Positions 38,979 through 49,900 of a stretch of 64,000 nt of DNA are shown piece after piece. Positions within the stretch are counted from its first letter, which is position 1. The number at the start of each line of letters is the position of its first letter. This DNA is from Hawksworthiomyces lignivorus (Eukaryota; Ascomycota; Sordariomycetes; Ophiostomatales; Ophiostomataceae): positions 744,001 to 808,000 of the forward strand of contig NTMA01000006.1 in NCBI GenBank assembly GCA_002917075.1, in the 5' to 3' direction. Under the pieces are notes generated by a model, which saw only the letters and a list, made by a program, of their open reading frames with translations, did not search any database and was not told the origin of the DNA. The position numbers and the translations under genes were made by a program.

Positions 38979-41180
38979 ATGGCGACGATCGACGACTGCT
39001 TACGCATTCAAAATGAAAAGGGGATTCTAGCTGCTCCAACTAGTTCCTCATCTTCTTCAACCTCGACTTCCACTTCCCATGGCTCGTTCCATACCCCTGA
39101 ATTTACTTCCGCAACAGCTTCGACTCTGAGCATCGCTCTTCAGAACAATACCACTTCTGCTAATCTATATGCCAACATCTCTGGCCTTGATATCAACAAC
39201 AACAATGCCGTGTTTCTGCTGGAGAGCGATGGCATCACGCCATATTACCCAGCAAACCCCTCGGCCGACCAGCAGTCGCTGCAAGCCAATGTGGCTATCG
39301 CCGTCGGTGGTCCGGGTGCAGTCCGTACCATCACCGTGCCGCAGCTTGCTGGCGCCCGCATATGGTTTTCGCAAGATACGCCGCTGACGTTTCTGCTGAA
39401 CCGAGGCGTCAGCGGCCCTGGCCTTGTCGAGCCGTCGGTGACCAACACGTCTGACCCCAACTACGCCCTGCGCTGGGACTTTTGCGAGTTCACGTTCAAC
39501 CAGACTGAGCTGTTTGCCAACATCACCTACGTCGACTTTGTCAGCATCCCGGTGGCGCTGCAGCTCGAGAGCAGCGACGGCTCTGCCACCCAGACGGTCA
39601 AGGGCCTGCCGTCAGACGGGCTCAACACTGTCTGCACGGCCCTGCAGCAGCAGCAAATAGTCGACTGCGCCGGCTGGGACCAGCTAGCCGTGCAGATCAA
39701 GGTGGGCAACGCGAGCGCTCAGTTCCTGCGCGCGCTGTCGCCAAACAGTGCACTCGTCATGAACCCGTCGCTCTTCCCCAACTACTTTGAGCCGTACGTG
39801 GACCAGGTGTGGGCCAAGTACCAGACGACGCCGGTGACTGTGGACACGCAGGCAAGCTGGGGCACGGTGACGGGCCAGGTGGATGCGTCGACGGAGCTGC
39901 TGACGTTTGGCAGCGTCGGCGGCTTCCCTAAACCGACCACTGGCGACATCTTCTCGTGCAGCACGGGCGCCTTTGCTGCGTACGCGACCAACACAGACGA
40001 GATGGGCAACCTGGGTGCGCGCCTGGCCGCCGCCCTCAACCGCAGCACGCTGCTGGCCTACGCCAGCCAGCCTGACGGCGTGACTTCGCCCAGCATCTAC
40101 TATCAGACTAGTCCTACCAACCATTACGCTCGCATACTGCACGCCACCAACCTCGACGGCCGCGGCTACGCGTTTCCCTACGACGACGTTGGTCCCAACA
40201 ATGGCCAGGACCAGTCTGGCGCCGTATCCAGTGGCAGCCCCTCGCTGCTCACCGTTTTTATCGGCGGGAATACCGCTAGCAGTACCACTGCTGCTGCCAC
40301 TGCCACCACTACCACCACCACTCGGTCGACGCCGATTCGCCTGCGCGAGCTGGCTCGCCCGGGCCGGCAGCTCGTGGGCGGCCGTCGCAGCCGCGTCCGG
40401 CGGTCGGTGCTTCCACCTCCTCCGATCGAAGAAGAGGAGGAGGAGGGGGTAGATGAGGAGCAGCAGCAAGAGGCTGCTGCCGTCATAGATGAGAGGAAAG
40501 CTATGGCTATGGCCGTGCAGCAGGTCATGGCACCCTTCCTCGGAGGTGACGCGGTGGATGCCGACGAGCAGCAGTTGCTGCTGCAGCCCCAGAAACAGCA
40601 GATGGTTGGAGCCACCTCTGACCCGGAGAAGATGGACCTCGAGAAGGGCCTCCTCAGCGCCGCGAGCAGCGGAGGGGCCGAACTCGGCTTCACCAAATCC
40701 GATACCACCTGGCCGCTTTCTTCTTCTTCATCGCTGTCCTCACCGCCCAGCCTCAGCGCCCGCCTCGCGGTCCTCCTGTGCCAGACGCTCACCTACCTGT
40801 GGGCGGCCGTCTGCGGGCTGGGCCGCACCGCCTGGGCCCTTGTCCCCCGCCGCGCCGCTGCCCCCATCGAAGCCGTCTGCGCGCGCGTTGCCGTTGCGGT
40901 GTCGCCCGCCGTTACTGCTGCGTCTTCCGCTGTGTCCGCGCTCGTTGCTGCCGTCGCTACCTCGGCCCTCGCCTCCGCTGTTGCCGCTGCTGTAGTCCGC
41001 CCGCTCGTCGTGCGCACCGCGCTGACGGCCGCGGTCCTGCTGGCCACTTATGTTGCCACGATGAGCAGCAGTGGCGGCCACGACGGGAGCGGCGTCTCGC
41101 CCATTGTGGCATCGGCCTTGGCGGCCGTGACCGGCTGGCTGGATGGCGTGGCAGGTGGGCAGGCTCCGGCGCTCGAATAG
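38979..41180 (+). CDS. GH64-like beta-1,3-glucanase with a long C-terminal extension
   Basis: Intronless, 733 residues from the ATG at 38,979 (context GAGAAGATGG). An in-frame ATG at 38,925 would add 18 residues. Residues about 35-435 resemble the fungal GH64 / thaumatin-like beta-1,3-glucanase fold: L-S-I-A-L-Q-N-N-T start, G-A-R-I-W-F-S, R-W-D-F-C-E-F-T, Y-V-D-F-V-S-I-P-V-A-L-Q, and a late Y-A-F-P-Y-D-D-V with G-Q-D-Q. In known members this enzyme cuts beta-1,3-glucan. No N-terminal signal peptide is visible. After the domain comes a Thr-rich linker, an Arg-rich patch, a Glu/Gln-rich segment, and a terminal stretch of about 150 residues dominated by Ala, Val and Leu that could span membranes. 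This tail is not part of the GH64 fold as I know it. The frame stays open and GC-rich throughout, so it may be translated, but an unseen 3' intron or stop change is possible. Confidence 0.75.
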   Translation: MATIDDCLRIQNEKGILAAPTSSSSSSTSTSTSHGSFHTPEFTSATASTLSIALQNNTTSANLYANISGLDINNNNAVFLLESDGITPYYPANPSADQQSLQANVAIAVGGPGAVRTITVPQLAGARIWFSQDTPLTFLLNRGVSGPGLVEPSVTNTSDPNYALRWDFCEFTFNQTELFANITYVDFVSIPVALQLESSDGSATQTVKGLPSDGLNTVCTALQQQQIVDCAGWDQLAVQIKVGNASAQFLRALSPNSALVMNPSLFPNYFEPYVDQVWAKYQTTPVTVDTQASWGTVTGQVDASTELLTFGSVGGFPKPTTGDIFSCSTGAFAAYATNTDEMGNLGARLAAALNRSTLLAYASQPDGVTSPSIYYQTSPTNHYARILHATNLDGRGYAFPYDDVGPNNGQDQSGAVSSGSPSLLTVFIGGNTASSTTAAATATTTTTTRSTPIRLRELARPGRQLVGGRRSRVRRSVLPPPPIEEEEEEGVDEEQQQEAAAVIDERKAMAMAVQQVMAPFLGGDAVDADEQQLLLQPQKQQMVGATSDPEKMDLEKGLLSAASSGGAELGFTKSDTTWPLSSSSSLSSPPSLSARLAVLLCQTLTYLWAAVCGLGRTAWALVPRRAAAPIEAVCARVAVAVSPAVTAASSAVSALVAAVATSALASAVAAAVVRPLVVRTALTAAVLLATYVATMSSSGGHDGSGVSPIVASALAAVTGWLDGVAGGQAPALE

Positions 41181-41875
41181 AGTCATCTGCTCTCCTCGTC
41201 TACCCGACTCCTGGTCGTCTCCTGGGTTTTTGTTTTTTCCTTTCGATTATAGACTTGTAGCCCGCAGCACAGCATCGCAGGCCCTCCCTATACACAGCAT
41301 AACGCGCCACAGCACAATCGAATCCCCCCTGTATCACATTCCAGCACTTTACAGAACACACTTCCTTATAATTCCCCCTTCTCCTTTGCTGCACTCTCCC
41401 TACACTTCCTCCTGCGTATAGTCTCTTGTTTTCTCTGTTCTCGAGGCCCATGAAAATTGGCGTTTTGGGTGAGTTTGAATCTTTTCTGTTTATGATCTCA
41501 AGACCGCCGTTCTTGTATTTTCCTGTACATAGTTCGAAGTGTATAACTAGATCTTCTTTTTAGTTTTGTACATATGGGTTGGCTTGCTCATTTGATTGTG
41601 GATTTTTGTTCGTGAGTTTTTACAATTGCTTGGGATTTGGGATGGGATATTTCATTACATACATAGTCAAAATTGTATAATTATATCACAGATCAGCTTA
41701 ATGAGAGGCCAGAATCTGCGAGACGCTCTTTAGCACTTTCATTTGTGAATACACATCAAGCAATGTTCTGAAGCCCAAAGGGCTATACCCTTGGGAATAA
41801 ATGCAGCCTTCCAGTTTTCTATATATCCTTTTCCTATTATACAGTAGAATTGGCCATTCATTAAACATAAACGTC
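41181..41875. other. Convergent intergenic region, GH64 and VPS72 3' ends
   Basis: About 695 bp between converging stop codons, AT-rich toward the right. Expected to hold both 3' untranslated regions. No gene is seen. Confidence 0.5.
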
Positions 41876-44800
41876 TTATACATTCTGTGTGGCTGGTGCC
41901 GGTATGTTGTTCTCGGGGGGGGAAGTGCCTGTTGAAGTAGCAGGGCCAGCAGCAGGAGTAGTTGTGGCAAGAACGGCAACAGGGGGTTTGACAGCTAGAG
42001 GAGCTGCGGCAGAGGCAGCAGCAGGAGTAGCAGAAGCAGGAGGACTAGGGACAAAGGCAATTTTAGCGGCAGGGACAGGAGCTAGATTAGCAGCAGGGGC
42101 AGGGGCAAGATTAGCAGCAGGAGCAGCGATAGGAGTAGTAGTAGGAGGAGTGCCAGCAGTAGCCGAAAGAGCCGCAGGAGCTGCCGGAGCTGCCGGAGCT
42201 GCCACAAGGGGAGTCGCCGGAGCTGCCGTAGGAGCAGCAGCAGGGGTAACCGCAGGAATAGCCGCTGGAGCAGCAGCAGGAGCAGCTGCTGGAGCAGCCG
42301 CAGGAGCAGCAACAGCAGCAACAGCAGGAGCAGCAGTCACAGGAGAAGCAGTCACAGGAGCAGCTTGGGTTAGAGCCACGGATGCTGCTGGAGCTTCAAC
42401 TGGCTTCTCCACAGACTTGTCTGATGGCACTTCGCTTGGCGGCTTCTCTGCTGCTTTGTCTCCTGTAGGAAGCGAGTTGTTTTTGTTCACGTCCTCGGGG
42501 ATGCCAGTTGTCTTGCCGTCCTGTCCACTGCCTGTCGGCTTTTCCGCCTCGTCTTTCTTCTCCCCCTCTTTCTCTGCTGGTTTCTCCCCGGGGTTTTCCC
42601 CTGCCTTCTTCTCGTCACCTTCGCCGTCTTTCTTGGCGTCCTTGCCCTTCAGCTTGCTCGGGTCCACGAACCCGTCTGGCACGCCAGCTGCAGCTTGTGT
42701 CGTACCGGGGCCGACCCACGCACCTACCAGCTGGCTCCACCGTAGCTCGCCACGGCACAGCTTGCGGATCTCTTTGTAGGCGTAGGCGTTGTAGAAGGGC
42801 AGGCCCGTCTCCACGTCGCGGTATCGGGCCGGGTGGCCGGTGATAAAGCACAAGGGTGCGTGCGCCGGTTCTAAATGAGAGTCAGCAAGGGGAACTGTGG
42901 TAACAAAAAGCATCTTGGGAGATAGGAAAAAGGGAAGATGAGAGTAACGCACTTCCAATCTTGGCCATGCGCCGGCCGAAGAGAATCTGCATCTGCACCT
43001 GCTTGTCCTGGACGGCGTCTTCGTCAAAGTTTTGGAGCACGATGCAGCTGCGCGTGATTCGACTGTCGGCGGCTGTGGCGTCTTCTGAAGCGGCTGGCTC
43101 TCCAGTTGCAGGTGCTACCGCGGCAGGCGCATCTTTCGGGTCTGCTGAAGACGCACTAGCCTGGCCAGGTAAAGAGTCTTTACCTGGTGCACTCTCCTTT
43201 GCTGTGGCCGGTGCTGGTGGTACTACGGTCGTCGTAGCGGCGGCAGCTGCATCGCTCGGTTTTACGTCTTGTGTCGGTTCTTTTATGGATCCAGACGATT
43301 CTGGGAGTGTCGGAACGGAAGGCACGCCATTTGGAATGGGGATGCTGGCGGTTTGTTGAGAAGGCAATATAGTGCTAGCCTCGGTAGGCTTTTGTGGTGT
43401 TGTTGTGGTTGAGGGTGTGGTTGGTTTCTGCTCCGAAGCTTCTGCAGCCGGCAGGGAGGGGGCTTGAATCTGCGAGTCTGCGACCGACGTGGCAGATTCT
43501 GATGGCTTTGTAGAAGGTTGTGAAGGTGGGAGTGGTATGGAGGACGTAGCAGGGTTTTCTACTACCGTCGGAGGCGTATCTGTAGAAGCAGGGGGATTTG
43601 TTGGGAGATCAGGGGGGAGAGGAACAGAAGAAGGCCTGGTCGCTTCAGCGATCTTCTCCGATGCTGGAGTTTCTGCTTTCGGTTGCAGGTCTGATGCTGA
43701 TAATGGGATTGGAGCTGGTGAAGATATTATTTTGGCATTTCCAGAAGCACCACCTGAAGGCGTCACGGATGAAGGATTCGGAGGAGGAGCGTCGGCCATG
43801 GTAACGTCGGCAGCAGGAGCAGCAGGTGGTGGCGGAGGAGGTGGTAGAGAAGCGACATTGGCTGATTCTTCTGTAGATGGTGGTTCTGACTTTTCTGCGG
43901 TACTTGTAGTATTTTCGGCTGGGGCTGGGGCATCAGTCATCTCCACATCAACAACGGTATTTGTTACTTCGGACGTAGAAGAAGCTGTAAGATTAGATAC
44001 TGCCTCTTCCGGCCGCTGCGTGAGAGGTGGCGCTGGCGCATCAGTCAGTGTGAAAACAGATTGCGTATATTCGCCTGCCGATTCTGCTGCACTGGGTGGT
44101 TTAGGGGGTTCTGCTGGAGCTGCTGTGAGAGCTTCCGAGGGAGCTTCTGCGGGAGCGTTCAACGGTGTGGCTGTCGCTTCTTGTGATGATGCTGGTGCTG
44201 ATGCTTCTTTCGGCACTTCTAATGTGACCTCGGCTGGTTCTGAAGGCTTCTCAGAGGACACCTCTGCCGGCTTCACCTCAGGGTGTGCTTCTGTTGCTGT
44301 TTGCACCGCTGGCAGCTTCTCTCCCTCTGGTGGCTTTGCAGACTCTGCTCCCGATTGCTTGTCCTCGGTCTTTGCACCTTCGTCACCTTTCGCCTCGCCG
44401 GGCTTTCCGTCTTGGCTCTCGTTCTTGGCATCGTCTTTCTTTTCGGCTTTCTCGTCCTGGCCGGCTGTCTCCCCTTGTTTCGCATCGCCGTCCTTCTTTT
44501 CCTCGCCCGCTTGCGGCGGCGCCTCATCCTTTTTGGCGTCTCCTCCATCAGTCTCCTTTGCATCCTTGTTCTGCTCCTTGTTCTGCTCCTCCTCGGCGGC
44601 CTTCTGCAAAGCGGCCTTCTCGGCGGCGGTGAGGCGCTTCTTGCGCGGGGCCTTCTCCTCCATGGCGACCATGCGGCCGACGTGGGACTTGAGCTGGCCC
44701 TCGCCGCTGAGCTCGACGATGCCGCTCCACATGGTGACGACGGGTCCCTCGAGGGTGCGGTTGTACATGGCGGCGAGCTTGGCGGCGCGGTCGGCCTCGC

Positions 44801-45926
44801 GCAGCTTCTCGGCCTCCTCCCAGGTGTTGAGGCTGCGGGTGTTGGCCTCCTCGACGCGGGCGGCCTCGGCCAGGCGCTCGGCCTGGGTCAGCGGCGCCTT
44901 CTTGTTGGCCTCGGCGCGCTGCTGCTTCTTGGCCATGATGGCGAGCTGCCGCGCCCGCCGCCGCTCGCGCTCCGCCATCTGCTGGTGCAGCTGCTCCTTG
45001 CTCATGCGCGTCGTGGCCCGTGACGACGCCCGCGTCGGCGCGTCCGCCGCCGACGGCAGCCAGCTCGTGCGCTCGCTCTTTTTCTTCTTCTTGGCCGCCG
45101 CCTCCGCTGCTGCGGCAGCAGCAGCTGCAGCAGCGGAGGCAGTCGTCGGCGTCGTGGGCGCGGGAGTGTGCGTGGGCGTGGGCGTCGAGGCCGCCGACGC
45201 CGTGCCCGTACCCTGCCGACCGCTGCGCTTCGCTGCTGCGGACGCGGGCGGCTGGTTGATGCGCACCTTTTTGCGGAACCGCGCCGGGATGGCCGCCTGC
45301 GCTTTCCGCTTGCGCGCGGCCATCCGCTGGGCGCGCTCACGCTGCTCCAGCTCGCGCTCGCCGGCTAGCTCGTCCGCGGGCGCGCCGCCGTCCTCGTCGT
45401 CCTCGTCGTCGCCGCTCGAGTCCATGTGCATGTCGTCGTCGTCGTCCTCGCCGCCGCGTCGCCGCTTTCGCCGCCGCTGCTGCTGTTGATGATGGCTGCC
45501 GGCACCACCGTCCTCGTCGCCGTCGCTGGCTCCCCCCCCTTCCTCGTCGTCTTCGTCGTCATCGCCGTTGCCATCCTCTTCTTCATCCAGCGACCACCCC
45601 GCGTCCTCGCCGTCCTCAGCGAAGAGCAGCTCCAGATCGTCCGCCTCCTCGCTGTCCGCTGCACCTGCTGCGCCCACCGCGCCACCCGCCGCTGCTGCCA
45701 CGCTCGCCAGCAGGCTCTTCATGCGGTTGCCCGCCGTCGACCGCTTGGCACGTCCCGTGGCCAGCCACTCAATCTTCTTCGGCGGCGAGCTGACACCGCT
45801 GTCGCTGCCGCTGTCGTCCGGATCCGACAGGCTCGAGAGGGCGGACACGGACGCAGCTTCGTCTTTTCGTTTTCGGGCTGCCGCCTCGCCCGCAGGATGC
45901 GCGGCACCGTCTTCCTCTGTGGCCAT
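41876..45926 (-). CDS. vps72: SWR1 complex subunit Vps72/YL1, strongly expanded
   Basis: Two exons (45926-42953, 42870-41876) encode 1322 residues. The 82-bp intron starts GTGCGT, ends TTTAG and keeps phase. The YL1 nuclear-protein region starts with L-A-T-G-R-A-K-R-S-T-A-G-N-R-M and continues through an acidic block (likely H2A.Z-H2B binding), a basic R-R-R-K-R-R-R patch, and F-R-K-K-V-R-I-N. The YL1_C domain lies just after the intron at about 992-1035 (ARYRDVETGLPFYNAYAY, then K-E-I-R-K-L). Known role: the SWR1 subunit that recognises H2A.Z and helps deposit it in chromatin. The protein is far longer than usual. About 500 residues of Pro/Ala/Ser/Glu/Lys low complexity separate the two halves, and about 290 residues of Ala-Pro repeats follow YL1_C. 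The ATG at 45,926 is preferred over an upstream in-frame ATG at 46,097 because it starts the acidic conserved N-terminus. Confidence 0.9.
42070..42360 (-). repeat. Ala/Pro-coding repetitive tract in the VPS72 C-terminus
   Basis: Repeated GCA/GCT/GGA-type triplets encode A-A-P-A-A-A-P repeats and a duplicated A-A-N-L-A-P unit. This is an imperfect coding minisatellite. Its reverse strand stays open as a Gly/Ala-rich frame that is not a gene. Confidence 0.8.
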
Positions 45927-46938
45927 GGTGTGTGTCTCGGTTGCCGCGGCGGGTTTGCCGTCTGGCTGTGGTGATGGCCAAAATCGTGTCTGGTGTGGCG
46001 TTGGTTCAGAAGTGTTGGAGGCGCGTATGCCTTCTATACAAGCTAACAGCCAATCTAAGCCTGATTGATCTAAAATTTGGAATCTACACGTGATCATAAA
46101 ATATGACTAAGCTTTTTTTTTTGTAGGGAATTATCTCGCGATCAACAGGCTGTGCCAAGGATAAGAGCAATCAGCAGTAGGAGCGGTAGCAATGCCACAC
46201 AGCGAAAATTGCAGATGATGAAGATATGGCCGGTAAGTTATGCTTGAATCGCATGAATACAAAGAGTAGTAGGAAAGATCTACCGGTCATGGTCGAACTA
46301 CATCGAGCTTTTTCCTTATACACGGCCTACAACGAGAATGATACCAGTGTCATTGATGGCTAGATGGGCTTGCCATCAAAGACAGCCGCATGACATGATC
46401 CATGGATTGCATACTCTCACGAGATGCACCTATCGCAGAATAACAAACAAAAAGAAATAATAAAAATTTAGAATGAAAAGAGATACAAAAAATACATATC
46501 CAAGCCTGAATTCGTCAGCTACCTTGTGATTGGCCAGATCTTTGGACATCTCCCGCACCACCTGGATGTTCAGCCTTGCGGTCAAAGTCTTGCACCCAAT
46601 GAGAAAGTCTAAGCCACCTTCTCCTAAAACGAAAGTTGACCCTTACTGCCAGCTGGTTCAGTGGCTACAGCTAATTCAATGCTTTACATCTGACTTCGGG
46701 AGCGGGTTGTCTATAGCAGATGTCCATTCTCTGGGTTCGAACCGACGTGGAATAACCGTCACATCATATCGTCCAAACTACGTTGAGACTGCACCCGAAT
46801 CAGCTTTGCGACGTTCATTACCACTGCCAGCATTACCTGTCAGCATCGTTGCTGCCGACAATCGACGCCAACTATTTCAGGTGCTCTCTTTGATTCTCGA
46901 GTTCGGTCCTGTTACCTCGCTCCATTTAATCTGAATAA
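45927..46938. promoter_or_regulatory. Divergent promoter region between vps72 and the NLR gene
   Basis: About 1 kb between two divergent starts. The interior near 46,440-46,500 is AT-rich. An ORF at 46,530-46,934 on the plus strand has no recognisable content and ends five bases before the NLR start codon. I treat it as leader sequence or chance. Confidence 0.5.
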
Positions 46939-49900
46939 ATGCGTCTCCTAGAACGCGACAGCAACACAGGCGAGATCTGCCTGAGGGAATTTCTCGGTGA
47001 TGACATTCCGCAATACGCAATACTTTCCCACACCTGGGGTGATGGGGAGGTTACCTTCAAAGACCTACAAGACGGCGCTGGAGAGAAGAAGCTTGGCTAT
47101 CAAAAGATCCGATTCTGTGGAGATCAAGCCTGGCGTCACGGTTTGCGTTTCTTTTGGGTCGACACATGTTGCATAGACAAGAGCAGCAGCGCCGAGCTGC
47201 AGGAGGCCATCAACTGCATGTTTCGCTGGTATCGCAGAGCGACTGTATGTTACGTGTACCTCGCGGATGTCTCGACTTCCACCTGCGACGCTGGTGGTAT
47301 AGCTAGCGGATCGGCTTGGATGCTGGCTTTTCAGAAAAGCAGATGGTTTACTCGCGGATGGACCCTCCAAGAACTCATTGCTCCGACGTCAGTAGAGTTC
47401 TTTTCTAAAGAAGGGGGGCATCTTGGAAATAAGAATTCTTTAGAAAACCTCATTCACGATATCACAAGAATTCCCATCGAAGCTTTTCAGGGTAGCTGCC
47501 CGCTATCTGACTACAGCATCCAGGAGCGAATGGCATGGATAGACGATCGAGAAACTGTACGCAAAGAAGACAAAGCATACTCTCTACTGGGTATTTTTGA
47601 TATCCAGATACCACTGCTTTATGGCGAAGGTAGAGACAATGCATTTAGGCGGCTGCTAGAGGAAATTAATAGGGTTGCAAAAGACACTCCCCTATCGACG
47701 CTTGCTACGAACAGACGGATGCAGAATAATAAGAGACGCCGTAGCCATGTCGGCGACGGCGAATCTACCGAGACGTGTTCGAAATCCCGAAGACTATCGC
47801 CTCTGAGTGAAGGACAGAAACAGGCGCTATTAAACTCGTTGAGTTTCAGCCAAATTGACGCTCGTCAGATAACTATCAAGAAATCGCACGCCAAGACGTG
47901 CAAGTGGCTGCTTAAGAAGGCCGAGTACCTTGATTGGCTTGATCCCAGCAAACTCGGCGAACATCACGGATTCTTGTGGATCAAAGGAAAGCCTGGGGCT
48001 GGAAAATCCACATTGATGAAGTTCACTCTCACTAATGCTCGCAAGATGATGAAGGACAAGATTGTCATTGCCTTCTTCTTTAACGCGCGGGGGAATTACT
48101 TAGAGAAGTCCACGGTTGGGATGTATCGGTCACTATTACTGCAACTCCTGGAACAACTTCCTGAATCCCAGGAAATTTTTGATTCTCTTAGATCGTCTTT
48201 CACCGCGTGGAATGGCAATGATCTCCCACAATGGAGCATCGAGTTACTAAAAGCATCCTTTGAACAAGCAGTGCTAAGTCTTCAAAAGTCCTCGCTAGTT
48301 TGCTTCATCGATGCCTTAGATGAGTGCGAAGAGAGTCAGGTCCGAGATATGGTATCATATTTCGAAATTCTAAGCAAGCCAGCTACATCAGCCAACATTA
48401 CCTTCCAAACTTGTTTTTCAAGCAGGCACTATCCCCACATCACGATTTCAACAGGACTCGGCTTGGTTCTTGAAAGACAAGAGGAACACGGCCAAGATAT
48501 AGCCAATTACTTGGACACTGAGTTGAAGATTGGGCACAGCAAGCTTGCCGAGCAGATCCGCATCGGTATTAAAGAAAAGGCATCCGGGATCTTCATGTGG
48601 GTTTTCCTGGTCGTGGAGATACTAAATAAGGCCCATGATGAGGGACGAAGTACAGGTCACCTTCAGAAACGGCTCCGAGATATACCCGGTGACCTACACA
48701 CACTCTTCCGCGATATCTTAACAAGAGACGGTCGCAACGCGGACGAACTCCTTCTGTGCATTCAATGGCTACTCTTCACAAGACAGCCGCTAAAGCCGGA
48801 GCAGCTATACTTTGCTGTTTTGTCCGGCACTGAGCCTGACGACCTTTCAAGGTGGGATCCAGACGACATGCCGATGGACGCAATCAAGAGGTTCGTTCTG
48901 AACTCTTCTAAGGGACTTGCTGAAATCACAAAGTCCAAGAATCCAAGCGTCCAGTTCATTCACGAATCAGTAAGGGACTTTCTTCTCAAAGACAATGGAC
49001 TAAAAGACATTTGGTCTGATCTTGGGAGCAATTTCCAGGCCGAAAGCCACAACCGACTAAAGCAATGCTGCAGTGCTTACATGAGAATCGATATCGCTAT
49101 TCTAAATATCGGCGATTCGCTCCCGGCAGCACATTCGCAACAAGCTTCGGAACTCCGCAAGTTTGCAGGAAGAGCCTTTCCTTTCTTGGAATATGCTGTA
49201 CAGAACGTTTTATACCATGCAGATGCAGCAGAGGCTAGCAGCGTCGGACAACGAGACTTTGTCGAAAGCTTCCAGCTTGAAGACTGGATTAAACTCAACA
49301 ACTTATTTGAAATACACGAAATACGCAGATACAAATACACAAGCCTTTTGTACATATTGGCTGAAAATAATTTGGCAAATCTCATCGCCTGTCATCCACT
49401 CAAGCTGTCGTACTTTGAGGTAACAGACGAGCGCTATGGCCCACCAATTCTTGCGGCGCTAGCTACGAATAGCCACGAAGCCGTAAGAGCCTTTTTACAA
49501 GCGCATGCCGACACCGAGCCCCCAGCCTCGCCACTTCGAGGTCTCTGGCGCCAATACGCTCAAGGCAGCAGCAACTTTAAGCGTGATTTCACTTTCTCGC
49601 GGCATAGAGGCATTCTCTCTTATGTTGCGGAGAAGGGCAGCGAGGTCGTGCTTTCCTTTCTCCTTGCTCTGAAAAAGTTTGACATCAACTCAGTTGACAC
49701 ACACGGTTGGGCGCTTCTGCAATGGGCCATTGAAGGAGAGAATATGAATGTTGTTCGGCTGCTTCTCGAGATGGGAGCTAATGTCGAGACGGTTGACAAA
49801 AATGGTCGAACACCGTTATCGTGGGCTGCATCCTCTCTAAAGAAAGAGACTACTGTTAAACTTCTTCTCGAAAAAGGAGCTAATATTGAGACGGTTGACA

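Noticed and set aside
43489..45489. 666-codon open frame antisense to vps72
   Set aside because: Ser/Ala/Gly low complexity arising from the repetitive opposite strand; no recognisable domain.
46735..46760. GGTTCGAACC resembling a tRNA T-arm
   Set aside because: Flanking bases do not form the T stem and no acceptor or anticodon stem fits.
46530..46934. 134-codon frame just before the NLR gene
   Set aside because: No recognisable motif; the NLR N-terminus is complete from its own ATG, so it is more likely leader or chance.
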